Assembly: GCF_002849605.1 (NCBI RefSeq)
Contig: NZ_NPIB01000003.1
Coordinates: 62,001-126,000, forward strand
Reading direction: 5' to 3'
DNA length: 64,000 nt
From: Photobacterium carnosum
Lineage (GTDB): Bacteria > Pseudomonadota > Gammaproteobacteria > Enterobacterales > Vibrionaceae
This document shows positions 17,950-27,960 of this stretch, one piece after another. The notes beneath the pieces were generated by a model. The model did no database searches, had not been told where the DNA came from, and saw nothing but the letters and a program-made list of their open reading frames with translations. Position numbers and translations under genes: made by a program. How positions within the stretch are numbered: the stretch's first letter is position 1; each line of letters begins with the position of its first letter.

Positions 17950-19608
17950 TTGGTCATGATATTAGATAAAGATTTACAGTCCATTCAGTCAGCTCGTGAG
18001 TTGGTAATGAATGCGAAAAAGGCCCAGCATCAGTTTGCTAAATTTTCTCAGGAACAAGTTGATAAAATTGTTGCACATATTGCCATTGAAGCTGCACGAC
18101 ATGCTGAAGTCTTGGCAAAGTTAGCGCATCAAGAGACGGGTTTTGGACGCTGGCAAGATAAAGTGCTTAAAAATATTTTCGCCTCAACACAAGTACATGA
18201 ACATATCCGTGATATTAAAACCGTAGGCATTATTACTGATGACTCAGTGAATAAGATTATGGAAGTTGGTGTGCCATTGGGTGTGATAATTGCACTTGTT
18301 CCATCGACGAATCCAACGTCGACTATTTTCTACAAAACGTTAATTGCCTTAAAAGCAGGTAACGCTATTATTTTTTCTCCGCATCCAAATGCGAAAGAGT
18401 GTAGTCAACAAGCAATTGATGTTGTGAAACGTGCAGCACTCGAAGCAGGTGCCCCAGAAGGAATTATTGACGGAGTAACCTTGTTGACAATGCAGGCGAC
18501 TGAAACGCTGATGAAGAGTAAAGATATCTCTTTGATTTTAGCGACAGGTGGTGAAGGAATGGTACGTGCTGCATATGCATCAGGTACGCCTACAATAAGT
18601 GGTGGTCCGGGTAATGGACCTGCATTTATTGAACGCAGTGCTAACATCCCACAAGCAGTGAAAGATATTATCACTAGTAAAACATTTGATAATGGTGTGA
18701 TTTGTGCTTCTGAGCAGTCGATTATTGCTGAACGTTGTATTTATGAACAAGTGCATTATGAGCTATTACGTCAAGGTGCATATCTAATGAATGAGCAAGA
18801 ATCAGACAAACTTGCTGCTATCTTACTACGCCCTAATGGCATGATTAACCCTGCTATTGTTGGTCAGTGTGCGTTAACACTCGCTCAGAAAGCAGGCTTT
18901 ACTGTTCCGGAAATAACAACGGTACTGGTATCTTTACAAACAACGGTTTCTTCTCAAAACCCATACTCGCGTGAAAAACTGTGCCCAGTATTAGGCTTGT
19001 ATATTGAAGATGATTGGCATGCAGCTTGTGAACGCGTTTTAGAATTGCTCACAAATGAAGGTATGGGTCATACCCTCGTTATTCATACACAGAATCCTGA
19101 CATTGTACGTGAATTCGCGCTAGAAAAGCCAGTATACCGAATATTGGTGAATACTCCCGCAGCATTAGGTGGCATTGGTGCTACAACCAATATTTCACCA
19201 GCTTTGACCTTAGGATGTGGTGCACTCGGTGGTGGTTCTAGCTCTGATAATGTTGGACCAATGAACTTACTGAATGTAAGACGAGTGGGTTATGGTGTGC
19301 GTTCAATTGAAGATCTTCGTCAATCAGTTGCTGTATTAATGTTGGCACCTGCCTGTCAGCCTGCTTACGTTTCGTATGCTGAGCCTACATTAGCCGCACC
19401 TGTCGTGTTAGATCAATCTGTTAGTATTTTCGAAGATACACGTTTCATTGGGGCGGCACCAACAACTTCAGTTGCTACGGTAAATACTGTGTCCTCAATT
19501 CTGAGTGATGATCGCTTTTCTTCAGTAGTTACGCCAGAGAATGATGAAATTAATGCTGCGCAAGTTGAGCGTATTATTAAGCAAGTCATGGGCCGTCTCG
19601 CGTCATAG
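17950..19608 (+). CDS. cutF: CoA-acylating acetaldehyde dehydrogenase of the choline microcompartment
   Basis: This enzyme oxidises acetaldehyde to acetyl-CoA with NAD inside the shell. Seen: PSTNPTSTIFYKTLIALKAGNAI (cofactor domain), ILATGGEGMVRAAY, and the catalytic Cys in FDNGVICASEQS at about residue 250, all typical of the EutE/PduP family. The C-terminal tail EINAAQVERIIKQVMGRLAS is an amphipathic helix after a flexible linker, the usual form of a microcompartment encapsulation peptide. Length (552 residues) exceeds EutE by about this tail. The start codon is preceded by GAAGGA. It lies between shell genes and the vertex protein, as in GRM2 loci. Confidence 0.92.
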   Translation: MVMILDKDLQSIQSARELVMNAKKAQHQFAKFSQEQVDKIVAHIAIEAARHAEVLAKLAHQETGFGRWQDKVLKNIFASTQVHEHIRDIKTVGIITDDSVNKIMEVGVPLGVIIALVPSTNPTSTIFYKTLIALKAGNAIIFSPHPNAKECSQQAIDVVKRAALEAGAPEGIIDGVTLLTMQATETLMKSKDISLILATGGEGMVRAAYASGTPTISGGPGNGPAFIERSANIPQAVKDIITSKTFDNGVICASEQSIIAERCIYEQVHYELLRQGAYLMNEQESDKLAAILLRPNGMINPAIVGQCALTLAQKAGFTVPEITTVLVSLQTTVSSQNPYSREKLCPVLGLYIEDDWHAACERVLELLTNEGMGHTLVIHTQNPDIVREFALEKPVYRILVNTPAALGGIGATTNISPALTLGCGALGGGSSSDNVGPMNLLNVRRVGYGVRSIEDLRQSVAVLMLAPACQPAYVSYAEPTLAAPVVLDQSVSIFEDTRFIGAAPTTSVATVNTVSSILSDDRFSSVVTPENDEINAAQVERIIKQVMGRLAS

Positions 19609-19633
19609 TATACATAATGAAGGTGGTGAAAAT

Positions 19634-19891
19634 ATGCTTCTTGCAACAGTAACTGGGCGGGTTGTCGCTACCCAAAAAAGTGATGAATTACGCGGATCAA
19701 ATTTATTACTAGTAACCGCACTTGGTGATGACTTGGAACCCCTCAAAGATCGTACGTATGTAGCTGTTGATTGTGTTGGGGCTGGAATTCACGATCAAGT
19801 ATTAGTAGAAGAATACTTTGCATTACATAAGCAGCAATACAAGGCAATGTCGATAATTGCCATCGTTGAGAAAATCTTGCAGGAACAATAG
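19634..19891 (+). CDS. cmcD: BMC-P vertex (EutN/CcmL-type) pentamer protein
   Basis: This 85-residue protein begins MLLATVTGRVVATQKSDELR and has VDCVGAGIHDQVLV, the signature of EutN/CcmL/PduN proteins whose pentamers cap the shell vertices. A frame extending further upstream overlaps the aldehyde dehydrogenase gene and is discounted because AGGTGG precedes the ATG at 19634. One such gene per locus is the norm. Confidence 0.92.
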   Translation: MLLATVTGRVVATQKSDELRGSNLLLVTALGDDLEPLKDRTYVAVDCVGAGIHDQVLVEEYFALHKQQYKAMSIIAIVEKILQEQ

Positions 19892-19904
19892 GAAAGGCAG
19901 AAAG

Positions 19905-21047
19905 ATGAATAAATTTCAGATCAAGCCCACTATTCAATTTGGAGCTAATGCGCTAAATAAGCTGAGAACCTTAACTGGACAGCGCGTATTAATTATTACC
20001 GATCAATCCATGGTTAAGTTCGGTATTGCTGAGATGGTAAGCCAACACTTGCAAGCTAATCACATGACAGTTGAATTGTTTGCTGATGTTACCCCAGATC
20101 CTGATGTATCTGTGATTGCTAATGGTATGAAAGCTTTTATCACAGCAAAACCAGATATAGTGATTGCTGTGGGTGGTGGATCCGTTATTGATGCCGCAAA
20201 AGGGGTTATCTATACGTTGTCACAAGGTGGTCAGTTAGCGGATAAACCGTATTTTGTGGCAATCCCGACAACGAGTGGTACTGGTTCAGAAGTGACAGCG
20301 TTTTCAGTTATTAAATCAAAAACTGAAAAATGGGTAGTGGTAGATGAATATATGTTGCCAGATCTAGCAATTCTCGACCCTGCATTGGTGACGTCAGTAC
20401 CTGCTTCTATCACTGCAGACACAGGAATGGATGTGTTGTGTCATGCATTAGAAGCATATGTATCTAATCAGGCATCGGACTTTAGTGATGCGTTAGCAGA
20501 AAAAGCGGTTCAACTTGTTTTTGCTCATTTGTTAGATTGCTACTTGGAAGGTAATAACTTATTAGCGCGCGAAAAAATGCATAACGCATCATGTATTGCG
20601 GGTATGGCATTTACTAATGCATCTTTAGGAATTACACATAGTTTAGCACATGCGCTAGGTGGAAATTTTGGTGTGCCGCATGGACGTGCAAATGCATTAC
20701 TGATGAGCCATGTTGTCGCATTTAATGCTGATTTTTCTGGTGGATGTAATACCTTTGCAGCGAAAAAATATACTCGTTTAGCGACTCTGCTTGGGTTACC
20801 GGCTACGGATTATCGTGAAGGAGTACGTAGTTTGCTGGTGGCAATTGATGTATTGCGTGAGCAATTAGGTCAGGTTGCGAATATTCAAGCATGTGGTATT
20901 ACCGCGTCAGATTTTAACATCGCAATAACTGCGATGGTGACGTTAGCTATACATGATAATTGCACCCTTACCAACCCACGAACAGTAAGTGTAATAGAGC
21001 TAGAAACCTTGTATAGAAAGAGTTTTCTAACGGCATCTTTAACGTAA
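19905..21047 (+). CDS. cutO: Iron-containing alcohol dehydrogenase of the choline microcompartment
   Basis: This is a group III (iron-dependent) alcohol dehydrogenase that reduces acetaldehyde to ethanol, recycling NADH inside the shell. NAD-binding GGGSVIDAAKG is near residue 90, and PTTSGTGSEVTAF follows. Metal ligands are visible as the Asp in TADTGMDVLCHALEA, then HSLAHALGGNFGVPHGRANA with two His. A fourth His is in AIHDNCTLTNPR near the end. The start is the ATG at 19905 with GGAAAGG upstream; 380 residues is normal for the family. It follows the vertex gene by 13 bases. Confidence 0.9.
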   Translation: MNKFQIKPTIQFGANALNKLRTLTGQRVLIITDQSMVKFGIAEMVSQHLQANHMTVELFADVTPDPDVSVIANGMKAFITAKPDIVIAVGGGSVIDAAKGVIYTLSQGGQLADKPYFVAIPTTSGTGSEVTAFSVIKSKTEKWVVVDEYMLPDLAILDPALVTSVPASITADTGMDVLCHALEAYVSNQASDFSDALAEKAVQLVFAHLLDCYLEGNNLLAREKMHNASCIAGMAFTNASLGITHSLAHALGGNFGVPHGRANALLMSHVVAFNADFSGGCNTFAAKKYTRLATLLGLPATDYREGVRSLLVAIDVLREQLGQVANIQACGITASDFNIAITAMVTLAIHDNCTLTNPRTVSVIELETLYRKSFLTASLT

Positions 21048-21076
21048 TTATACAGTATTAATTTTCCAATATTCAG

Positions 21077-21098
21077 ATGGTCAGTCAAGGTTGACCAT
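21077..21098 (+). promoter_or_regulatory. Intercistronic hairpin before cutC
   Basis: ATGGTCA (21077-21083) and TGACCAT (21092-21098) form a perfect seven-pair stem with an eight-base loop and no T tract. It lies 30 bases before the cutC start, between two adjacent operon genes. Confidence 0.5.
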
Positions 21099-21128
21099 AG
21101 TGAAACAATATAGTAGGAGAGGCTAACG

Positions 21129-24100
21129 ATGGCCCATTATTCTTTAACGCCACGCGTGAAAATGCTGGCAGAAAAGTTACTCGCAAAAAACAGCTCCATT
21201 AATTCAGAACGTGCAACCATTTTGGCATCGATCGGTGAAGAAATTGCAGGTATGCCACCATTGGTAAAAAAAGCACAACATTTTAGCCAATTGATGTCGG
21301 ATCTACCACTTTATATCGGTCAAGATGAATTGATTGTAGGTAGCCAGTCATCGGCATTGCGTGGTGCAATTTTTCATACTGAAGATGAACTAAATAGCCC
21401 TTCTGTATTTGGCTTTTTAAATAGTGAAATAACGCATACACCAGATTATATGGCAATGATCAGTGTTGGTCTTAATGTACTAGAACAGCATATGGAATCA
21501 CGGCTAAAAAATATTGGTAGTGCGATCAGTCGTAATGGTATGGATGAAGTTAATCAAGGCAAATCCATGTTATTAGCATGTAAAGGCGCAGATACTTTTA
21601 CACAACGTTTAGCGGAGGAACTAGAAGCGAAAACGAATATAGAAAATCATCCGTATCGTAAAGTTGAGTTGCAAGAGACCGCAACAACATTACGTCATAT
21701 ATTGGGTCAGCCAGCTAGAACGTTTAAAGAAGCATGTCAAGCGTTTTATTTGATCCAATTGATGATGCACCTTGATAACGGTGGCTATGCTATTGGCCAT
21801 ATCGGATTTGATAAGGCGTTATATGGTTACTATCAACGTGACATTAACGCAGGGGTGATCACTCCAGAGCAAGCTTACGAAATCGTTGAATGTTTATGGT
21901 TGAAATTAGTTGAGCTGTCTGAAGTACGAGCAAATGTTTCAGGTGCTGGCTACCCAATGTTTGATTGGTTAGTACACGGCGGAAACATGACTGATGATCA
22001 GTTAGTGCAAAATGAACTTTCAACGATGCTATTAGCGGCCCGCAACAATCTAGCGAGTTTTAATAGTGTACTACAAATGCGCTTATATCAAGGTAGTGTA
22101 ACTACAATGTCACCGACAACGGAAGCGTCATGTTTCACTACCGTTGCTGATTGTGATGAGAAAGAAATGGAAGGCTTAACGCCACGTATGCAACGTCTGC
22201 GTAGCAATTACCTAAAAGCGCGTCCAAGTATGTCCATCTACCGTGCGCAAGCTTTCACTGAAGTGACGAAGAAGCATCAAGGTTTACCGCTTATTCTTCT
22301 GCGAGCAAAAGCATTCCGCTATGCTTGTGAAACAGCACCATTACTGATCCAAAATGAAGAGTTGATCGTTGGTCATCCATGTGGCAAACCACGTGCAGGT
22401 GCATTCTCGCCAGATATCGCATGGCGCTGGGTTCGTGATGAGCTTGATACTATGAGTACTCGTGCACAAGACCCATTTGAAATTTCAGAAGAAGACAAAC
22501 GCATTATCCGTGAAGAGCTTGTACCATTTTGGGAAGGCCACTCATTGGATGAGATTTGTGAAGCACAATATCGTGAAGCCGGTCTTTGGGCTTTTAGTGG
22601 TGAAACTTTTGTTAGTGATTTGTCTTATCATCAAATTAATGGTGGTGGTGATACGTGTCCAGGATACGACATCCTTTTATTTACTAAAGGTATGAATGGT
22701 ATTAAAGCAGATGCAGAGGAAAAACTTGCATCGCTAAGCATGGAAAATCCAGACGATATTGATAAGATTTATTTTTATAAAGCAGCGATTGAAACCTGTG
22801 AAGGCGTGGTGTCTTACTCTCATCGTATTGCTGCTCTTGCAATGGAATTAGCCGAGAAAGAAACGGATCCAACACGCCGAACTGAGCTGTTGACTATTGC
22901 AAAAACCAATGAGAATGTACCCGCAAATCCACCAAAAACACTGCAGGAAGCATTGCAAAGTGTCTGGACCATTGAATCGCTATTTGAGGTAGAAGAAAAC
23001 CAAACTGGTCTATCTTTAGGGCGTTTAGACCAGTACTGCTACCCAATGTACCGTGCAGATATTGACTCAGGCCGACTAACAGAAGAACAAGCACTTGAAA
23101 TGATGCAAGCTTTTATCATCAAGTGTGCTGAATTGATGTGGATGTCGAGTGAATTAGGAGCAAAGTACTTCGCGGGTTACCAACCATTCATTAATTTAAC
23201 CGTTGGTGGCCAAAAGCGCCAAGGAGGTGATGCTACTAATGAGTTAACTCTCATGATTATGGATGCCGTACGCTATGTAAAAGTATATCAACCGTCACTC
23301 GCTTGTCGTATTCACAATCAATCACCTCAACATTATCTTGAGAAAATAGTTGATGTGGTAAAGGCGGGTATGGGCTTCCCTGCTTGTCACTTTGATGATT
23401 CACACATCAAGATGATGTTACGTAAAGGCTATGATTTCGAAGATGCACGTGATTATTGCTTAATGGGCTGTGTGGAACCTCAAAAATCGGGGCGTATTTA
23501 CCAATGGACATCAACAGGTTATACCCAATGGCCAATTGCTATTGAGTTTGTATTAAATCGTGGTCGAATGGTGTTGTTTGATAGTTACCAAGGTATTGAT
23601 ACTGGCGATCTTAATAGTATCTACACCTTTGAGCAGTTTGATAAAGCTGTAAAAACGCAAGTGGCTCATATTATTAAATTATCTGCAATTGGTACTGTTA
23701 TTAGTCAACGAGTTCACCGTGATGTTGCACCTAAGCCTCTGATGTCTTTGATGGTTGAAGGTTGTATGGAACAAGGGAAAGACGTTGCTGCTGGTGGTGC
23801 GGTTATTAACAACGGTCCAGGTTTGATTTTTTCTGGTTTGGCAACGTATGTTGATTCAATGGCTGCAATTCGAAAATTAGTCTTTGATGATAAGAAATAT
23901 ACTTTAGTACAAATGCGCGATGCGATGTTGGCGAACTTTGAAGGCTTTGAAGAACTTCGTCGTGATTGTCTTAACGCGCCTAAGTTCGGTAACGATGATA
24001 ATTATGCTGATGAATTTGCGTTAGATATTACTGAGTGGACTGAGCGTGAATGTCGTGATTACAAAATGCTGTATTCAACCATGAGCCATGGCACGTTATC

Positions 24101-24545
24101 AATTTCTAATAATACACCAATCGGAGAATTAACTAATGCAACACCGAACGGCCGTTTAGCATGGATGCCATTGTCTGATGGTATTAGCCCAACGCAGGGT
24201 GCCGATAAACATGGTCCAACAGCCATTATTAAATCTGTTAGTAAGATGAATGTTGAAACTATGAATATTGGTATGGTTCACAATTTTAAATTCTTGAAGG
24301 GTTTGTTGGATACCCCTGAAGGTAAAAACGGTCTAATTACTTTATTACGTACGGCTTCAATTCTTGGTAATGGTCAAATGCAGTTTAGCTATGTTGATAA
24401 CGAAGTGTTGAAGAAAGCGCAACTTGAGCCTGAAAAATATCGTGATTTAATTGTGCGTGTTGCTGGTTACAGTGCCTATTTCGTTGAACTTTGTAAAGAA
24501 GTTCAGGATGAAATTATTAGCCGTACAGTTATCGAAAAATTCTAA
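21129..24545 (+). CDS. cutC: Choline trimethylamine-lyase, long (type II) form
   Basis: CutC is a glycyl-radical enzyme that splits choline into trimethylamine and acetaldehyde. The active-site signature GCVEP is at residues 780-784 (thiyl Cys781, base Glu783), and the glycyl radical site [10 protein letters not shown] has its glycine at about 1113. Both are intact, and GCVEP distinguishes CutC from glycerol and diol dehydratases. At 1138 residues it is about 300 longer than type I CutC. The N-terminal extension repeats the start of the catalytic domain ([16 protein letters not shown] and [16 protein letters not shown], each followed by a matching ELIVG segment). In GRM2 systems this extension is linked to encapsulation. 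SD GTAGGAGAGG precedes the ATG. Confidence 0.96.
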   Translation: MAHYSLTPRVKMLAEKLLAKNSSINSERATILASIGEEIAGMPPLVKKAQHFSQLMSDLPLYIGQDELIVGSQSSALRGAIFHTEDELNSPSVFGFLNSEITHTPDYMAMISVGLNVLEQHMESRLKNIGSAISRNGMDEVNQGKSMLLACKGADTFTQRLAEELEAKTNIENHPYRKVELQETATTLRHILGQPARTFKEACQAFYLIQLMMHLDNGGYAIGHIGFDKALYGYYQRDINAGVITPEQAYEIVECLWLKLVELSEVRANVSGAGYPMFDWLVHGGNMTDDQLVQNELSTMLLAARNNLASFNSVLQMRLYQGSVTTMSPTTEASCFTTVADCDEKEMEGLTPRMQRLRSNYLKARPSMSIYRAQAFTEVTKKHQGLPLILLRAKAFRYACETAPLLIQNEELIVGHPCGKPRAGAFSPDIAWRWVRDELDTMSTRAQDPFEISEEDKRIIREELVPFWEGHSLDEICEAQYREAGLWAFSGETFVSDLSYHQINGGGDTCPGYDILLFTKGMNGIKADAEEKLASLSMENPDDIDKIYFYKAAIETCEGVVSYSHRIAALAMELAEKETDPTRRTELLTIAKTNENVPANPPKTLQEALQSVWTIESLFEVEENQTGLSLGRLDQYCYPMYRADIDSGRLTEEQALEMMQAFIIKCAELMWMSSELGAKYFAGYQPFINLTVGGQKRQGGDATNELTLMIMDAVRYVKVYQPSLACRIHNQSPQHYLEKIVDVVKAGMGFPACHFDDSHIKMMLRKGYDFEDARDYCLMGCVEPQKSGRIYQWTSTGYTQWPIAIEFVLNRGRMVLFDSYQGIDTGDLNSIYTFEQFDKAVKTQVAHIIKLSAIGTVISQRVHRDVAPKPLMSLMVEGCMEQGKDVAAGGAVINNGPGLIFSGLATYVDSMAAIRKLVFDDKKYTLVQMRDAMLANFEGFEELRRDCLNAPKFGNDDNYADEFALDITEWTERECRDYKMLYSTMSHGTLSISNNTPIGELTNATPNGRLAWMPLSDGISPTQGADKHGPTAIIKSVSKMNVETMNIGMVHNFKFLKGLLDTPEGKNGLITLLRTASILGNGQMQFSYVDNEVLKKAQLEPEKYRDLIVRVAGYSAYFVELCKEVQDEIISRTVIEKF

Positions 24546-24551
24546 TCCAGT

Positions 24552-24579
24552 AATTAAGGAGGTAAAAGCCTCCTTAATT
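24552..24579 (+). promoter_or_regulatory. Intercistronic hairpin between cutC and cutD
   Basis: AATTAAGGAGG (24552-24562) and CCTCCTTAATT (24569-24579) form a perfect 11-pair stem around a six-base loop, followed only by three T residues. It is likely a partial terminator or 3'-end stabiliser that keeps CutC abundant relative to its activase. Confidence 0.6.
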
Positions 24580-24640
24580 TAAAACATCACTATGCCTAAG
24601 TAATGGCAAATATATACAGGTAAGGTGAGGATAAATAATA

Positions 24641-25615
24641 ATGACTGGAATAGCTGAAGTGAATAAAAAAACCGAATTGAAAGGACGTATTTTTAATATT
24701 CAAAAGTACTCAATTTACGATGGTGAAGGGATTCGTACGCTTATCTTCTTTAAAGGGTGCAATCTTCGTTGTGATTGGTGTGCAAATCCTGAAGGATTGA
24801 GTAGTAAGTTTCAAGTTATGTTTAGCCATGATAAATGTATTGCTTGTGGGAAATGCGCCGAGGTTTGTCCTGCTGGTGTACATCTTATGTCAGTCGATAC
24901 AGATGGTAACGCAGTACATACTATTGATCGCAATGTAGATTGCATTGGTTGTCGAAAGTGTGAAGACGTTTGTATGGGTAACGCGTTAGACATTATGGGT
25001 AAAGATGTAACAGTACCTGAGTTGATGGCGGTTGTTATGCAAGATTATGACTTTTACATGTCATCTGGTGGTGGTGTTACTTTAGGTGGTGGAGAACTGA
25101 GTTTACAAACAGATTTTGCAGTGGCATTACTGACTGACTGTAAAAAGCAGATGATAAATACAGCTATCGAGACGCAAGGGACAACAAGTCTTGCTAATTA
25201 TGAAAAGCTGGCCAAATGTACTGATTTATTTTTATTTGATATTAAACAAATAAATACAAATCAGCATCAAAACTTATTCGGTATTGGTAATGAAGATATA
25301 AAACGTAATCTTGAGCGATTAGTTGAACTTGGTGCCAATATTGTTATTCGAATGCCACTAATCCGAGGTTATAACGATTCGTTTGACTCAATCACAGGGG
25401 CTTTTGAATACGTTATGAAATTAGCCAAACGGGATAATAGTAATATCCAGCGGATTGATGTTTTGCCTTATCATCAGTTTGGTAAGACTAAATATGAAAA
25501 GCTCGACATGATTTATCCTATCACTCAAAACCTTGGCTATAGCGATGAAGAATTAAATAAGTTGAGTGATTTCTTTACTCAGTTTGATTTTGATATCCGG
25601 TTGGTTCGACATTAA
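24641..25615 (+). CDS. cutD: CutC-activating radical SAM enzyme
   Basis: CutD installs the glycyl radical on CutC using S-adenosylmethionine. The radical SAM cluster motif Cys-x3-Cys-x2-Cys is in FKGCNLRCDWCANPEG at about residues 40-47. Two ferredoxin-type four-iron clusters follow (CIACGKCAEVCPAG near 66 and CIGCRKCEDVC near 100), as in activases of the glycerol/choline lyase branch. Length (324 residues) is normal. Gene order directly after cutC is diagnostic of cut loci. The ATG at 24641 is preceded by AAGGTGAGGA at a somewhat long distance. Confidence 0.94.
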   Translation: MTGIAEVNKKTELKGRIFNIQKYSIYDGEGIRTLIFFKGCNLRCDWCANPEGLSSKFQVMFSHDKCIACGKCAEVCPAGVHLMSVDTDGNAVHTIDRNVDCIGCRKCEDVCMGNALDIMGKDVTVPELMAVVMQDYDFYMSSGGGVTLGGGELSLQTDFAVALLTDCKKQMINTAIETQGTTSLANYEKLAKCTDLFLFDIKQINTNQHQNLFGIGNEDIKRNLERLVELGANIVIRMPLIRGYNDSFDSITGAFEYVMKLAKRDNSNIQRIDVLPYHQFGKTKYEKLDMIYPITQNLGYSDEELNKLSDFFTQFDFDIRLVRH

Positions 25616-25624
25616 GGACGTAAT

Positions 25625-26125
25625 ATGACTGTAAGTCTTGGGGTAATAGAAACGATCGGCTTAACGGCGGCTATCCATGCTGCAGATGCTGCATGTAAAG
25701 CCGCTGGTGTACACTTAACAGGCTATCGTAAAGCAGGTTCGGGCTTGGTTTCAGTTTATTTTGAAGGCGAGATCAGTGCTGTAATGGTAGCTGTTGATAG
25801 TGGTGTTGATGCTATCCGTGATAGTGCTGAACTTTGCATGTCATTGGTTATGGCAAGACCAGATACGAGTGTACTGACAATGCTGACGCAGGGTTGTCTA
25901 TCTAAGGTTCCTCATTTACATGATGTAGAAAAAGAGGATATGTCTGATGGTAATATTTCAACTTCAGAATCAGTTACAGAAGTTCCAGTGATCTCAGATC
26001 AATTTGACGGTGAAAATACATCATTAGTAGCAGTGATACCGGCATTAATGGTACCTAATCAAAAGCCTACGATTACGTGTAATAAACGAGGTAGTACATC
26101 AAAATCGCAGGGAAGTAAAAAATGA
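25625..26125 (+). CDS. cmcE: BMC-H shell protein with C-terminal extension
   Basis: Residues 1-90 are a BMC-H domain (LGVIETIGLTAAIHAADAAC, then GSGLVSVYFEGEISAV, then MARPD). The following 75 residues are a low-complexity acidic linker and a short basic end (TCNKRGSTSKSQGSKK). Extended shell proteins of this sort resemble PduK/EutK in layout and may bind nucleic acid, metal or cargo; none is shown here. It starts 9 bases after cutD and overlaps pduL by four bases (ATGA). Confidence 0.88.
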   Translation: MTVSLGVIETIGLTAAIHAADAACKAAGVHLTGYRKAGSGLVSVYFEGEISAVMVAVDSGVDAIRDSAELCMSLVMARPDTSVLTMLTQGCLSKVPHLHDVEKEDMSDGNISTSESVTEVPVISDQFDGENTSLVAVIPALMVPNQKPTITCNKRGSTSKSQGSKK

Positions 26126-26787
26126 TCAATACCCTATTAATGACTCATATTCAGGATCGACTACCCGCATCAAGGTTATGGACTCCTGTTGTGCTGCCTA
26201 CTTTGTTACCCGGTGTAACCGTTGGGATCCCTACAGGGGTATCAAACCGTCATGTTCATCTTTCTCAAACTGATATTGAGGCACTTTTTGGAGAGGGGTA
26301 TCAACTTCAGCCCTTAAAAGAGCTTAGTCAACCTGGTCAGTTTGCTGCGAAAGAGTGCGTTATGGTTGTAGGATCTAAAGGTAGTATTAATAATGTTCGC
26401 GTGCTGGGGCCTGCAAGATCTGAAACACAACTTGAAGTATCAAAAGCTGATTGTTACGCCTTGGGGATTAAAGCTCCAGTACGTGAATCGGGGGATTTAT
26501 TCCAATCAGCAGATGCATTGCTTGTCGGTACTGTAGGACACGTCAACCTACAATCTAAAGTTATTTGTGCACAGCGACATATTCATATGTCACCACAAGA
26601 TGCGCAGTTATTAGGGGTTGAACACGGTCAAAAGGTTCGGGTGAGTGCTGGTCAGCAATGTGGTTTAGTCTTTGAGCAGGTTGTGGTTCGCATTGATGAT
26701 CGTTATGTCCTTGAATTTCATATTGATACTGATGAAGCTAATGCGGCAGGTATTCGTTCTGGTGATTCAGTTTATCTCGTTGACTGA
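26122..26787 (+). CDS. pduL: Phosphate acyltransferase PduL type
   Basis: This enzyme turns acetyl-CoA into acetyl-phosphate inside the shell and releases CoA for reuse. The family's zinc-binding segments are visible: SNRHVHLSQTDIE near residue 45 and CAQRHIHMSPQDA near 150, together with GPARSETQLEVSKADC. About 30 residues ahead of the catalytic core (MINTLLMTHIQDRLPASRLW) may be an encapsulation helix. In GRM2 loci the equivalent gene is also called cutH. The gene overlaps the preceding shell gene by four bases, which suggests translational coupling. Confidence 0.92.
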   Translation: MINTLLMTHIQDRLPASRLWTPVVLPTLLPGVTVGIPTGVSNRHVHLSQTDIEALFGEGYQLQPLKELSQPGQFAAKECVMVVGSKGSINNVRVLGPARSETQLEVSKADCYALGIKAPVRESGDLFQSADALLVGTVGHVNLQSKVICAQRHIHMSPQDAQLLGVEHGQKVRVSAGQQCGLVFEQVVVRIDDRYVLEFHIDTDEANAAGIRSGDSVYLVD

Positions 26788-26798
26788 CGGAGTAAAAT

Positions 26799-27500
26799 AT
26801 GAACGGACAAAATCTTAACCAAGAAGATATTGATATTATTGTTGAACAAGTGTTAGCCAAAATGGGTAAGTCAACGTTGATAGTTCTTACTACCGCGAAT
26901 GGTTATCACCAAGAAATCGCTACTCAACTTGAAATTTGGCCAGGAATACAGTGGCATATTTTAGCTAACCAACTATCAACTGGTGAACTAGCCGCAGTTC
27001 ATCATCTTGGTAATCAAGTTCATTGGGATGGTGTTAATCCATCTCAATGGTTAAATCACTATGAGCAGATATTGTTTCCATTTTTGGATTTTGCCACGTT
27101 AGGTGAAGTGAGTAATGGCTTGTATTTAACGCCTGCTAGCCAATTATTTCAATATGCGTTAATGAAAGGAATACCAACATATGCTTTGGACTATCAATGT
27201 GATTTAAATAACGAGTTAAATCAATTATTAGGACTTTCTAGTAATGTAGCCATGCGTAAACGTACAGCGTTACAACTTAGTAATATAACGAAGCTTGGTG
27301 CGAAAATAGGTTCGTTATTAACTATTAAGGCTTACATGTTGGGAATACCTGAACAACGTGATTCAGTATTAGTGTCTTCAATGCCATCTGGATATATAAC
27401 TCTCAATGAGGTAAAAAATAAAGGAGTAAGTGCGTATACGCTACAAGATAATCTAACAGATCTTGCTGCGGAATATATTAAAGAACAACAATTACAGTAA
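26799..27500 (+). CDS. Microcompartment-associated protein of unknown function
   Basis: I do not recognise this 233-residue protein with certainty. It begins with a probable amphipathic helix (NQEDIDIIVEQVLAKMG), the form of a microcompartment targeting peptide, followed by LIVLTTANGYHQE, which may start a Rossmann-like fold. The C-terminal part has GAKIGSLLTIKAY then a Ser/Gly-rich stretch. Similar proteins labelled as ethanolamine-utilisation or BMC hypothetical proteins occur in such loci, from memory. It lies 11 bases after pduL with a GGAG site, so it belongs to the operon. No catalytic motif is evident. Confidence 0.8.
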   Translation: MNGQNLNQEDIDIIVEQVLAKMGKSTLIVLTTANGYHQEIATQLEIWPGIQWHILANQLSTGELAAVHHLGNQVHWDGVNPSQWLNHYEQILFPFLDFATLGEVSNGLYLTPASQLFQYALMKGIPTYALDYQCDLNNELNQLLGLSSNVAMRKRTALQLSNITKLGAKIGSLLTIKAYMLGIPEQRDSVLVSSMPSGYITLNEVKNKGVSAYTLQDNLTDLAAEYIKEQQLQ

Positions 27501-27549
27501 TTTATTTATCCAATCATTAAACAAACTTTAATTAAGCAAGGATCTTAAA

Positions 27550-27960
27550 ATGCCTGAGTCTATAAAAAAATGGTTATGGATGGTGTTAGTTATAGCATCA
27601 GAAACGTCAGCTACTTCAACTTTAAAAATGTTTGATACAAGTGTTGGTATGACAAAAACAGTATTATTAGCTGTTATTGTCTTACTCTATATTGTTTGTT
27701 ATTACTCGCTTTCACAAGCAGTGAAATATTTACCTGTTGGCTTAGCATATGCGACATGGTCGGGTACGGGTATTTTGCTTGTATCTACATTAGGAATGAT
27801 CTTTTATGGTCAACATCCTGATATGGCAGCAGTAATTGGAATGGTCATTATTGCAAGCGGTATTATTATAATGAATTTATTTTCAAAGATGGGTGAAGAA
27901 GTCCCCGAAGTTGAAAATGATATAAAATTAACGCATAAAGATGGAGATGTAAAATGTTAA
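27550..27960 (+). CDS. Small multidrug resistance (EmrE-type) transporter, subunit 1
   Basis: This 136-residue protein has four membrane helices and an EmrE-like first helix in which the essential Glu is kept (WMVLVIASETSATSTLKM). The motif YLPVGLAYATWSGTGI in helices 2-3 matches SMR proteins (pattern hPVGhAYAhWxGhG). A hydrophilic C-terminal tail of about 25 residues is longer than usual. The next gene overlaps it by seven bases, so they probably form a heterodimer. SMR pairs at the end of type II cut operons have been noted; they may carry choline, trimethylamine or another quaternary amine. Confidence 0.88.
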   Translation: MPESIKKWLWMVLVIASETSATSTLKMFDTSVGMTKTVLLAVIVLLYIVCYYSLSQAVKYLPVGLAYATWSGTGILLVSTLGMIFYGQHPDMAAVIGMVIIASGIIIMNLFSKMGEEVPEVENDIKLTHKDGDVKC

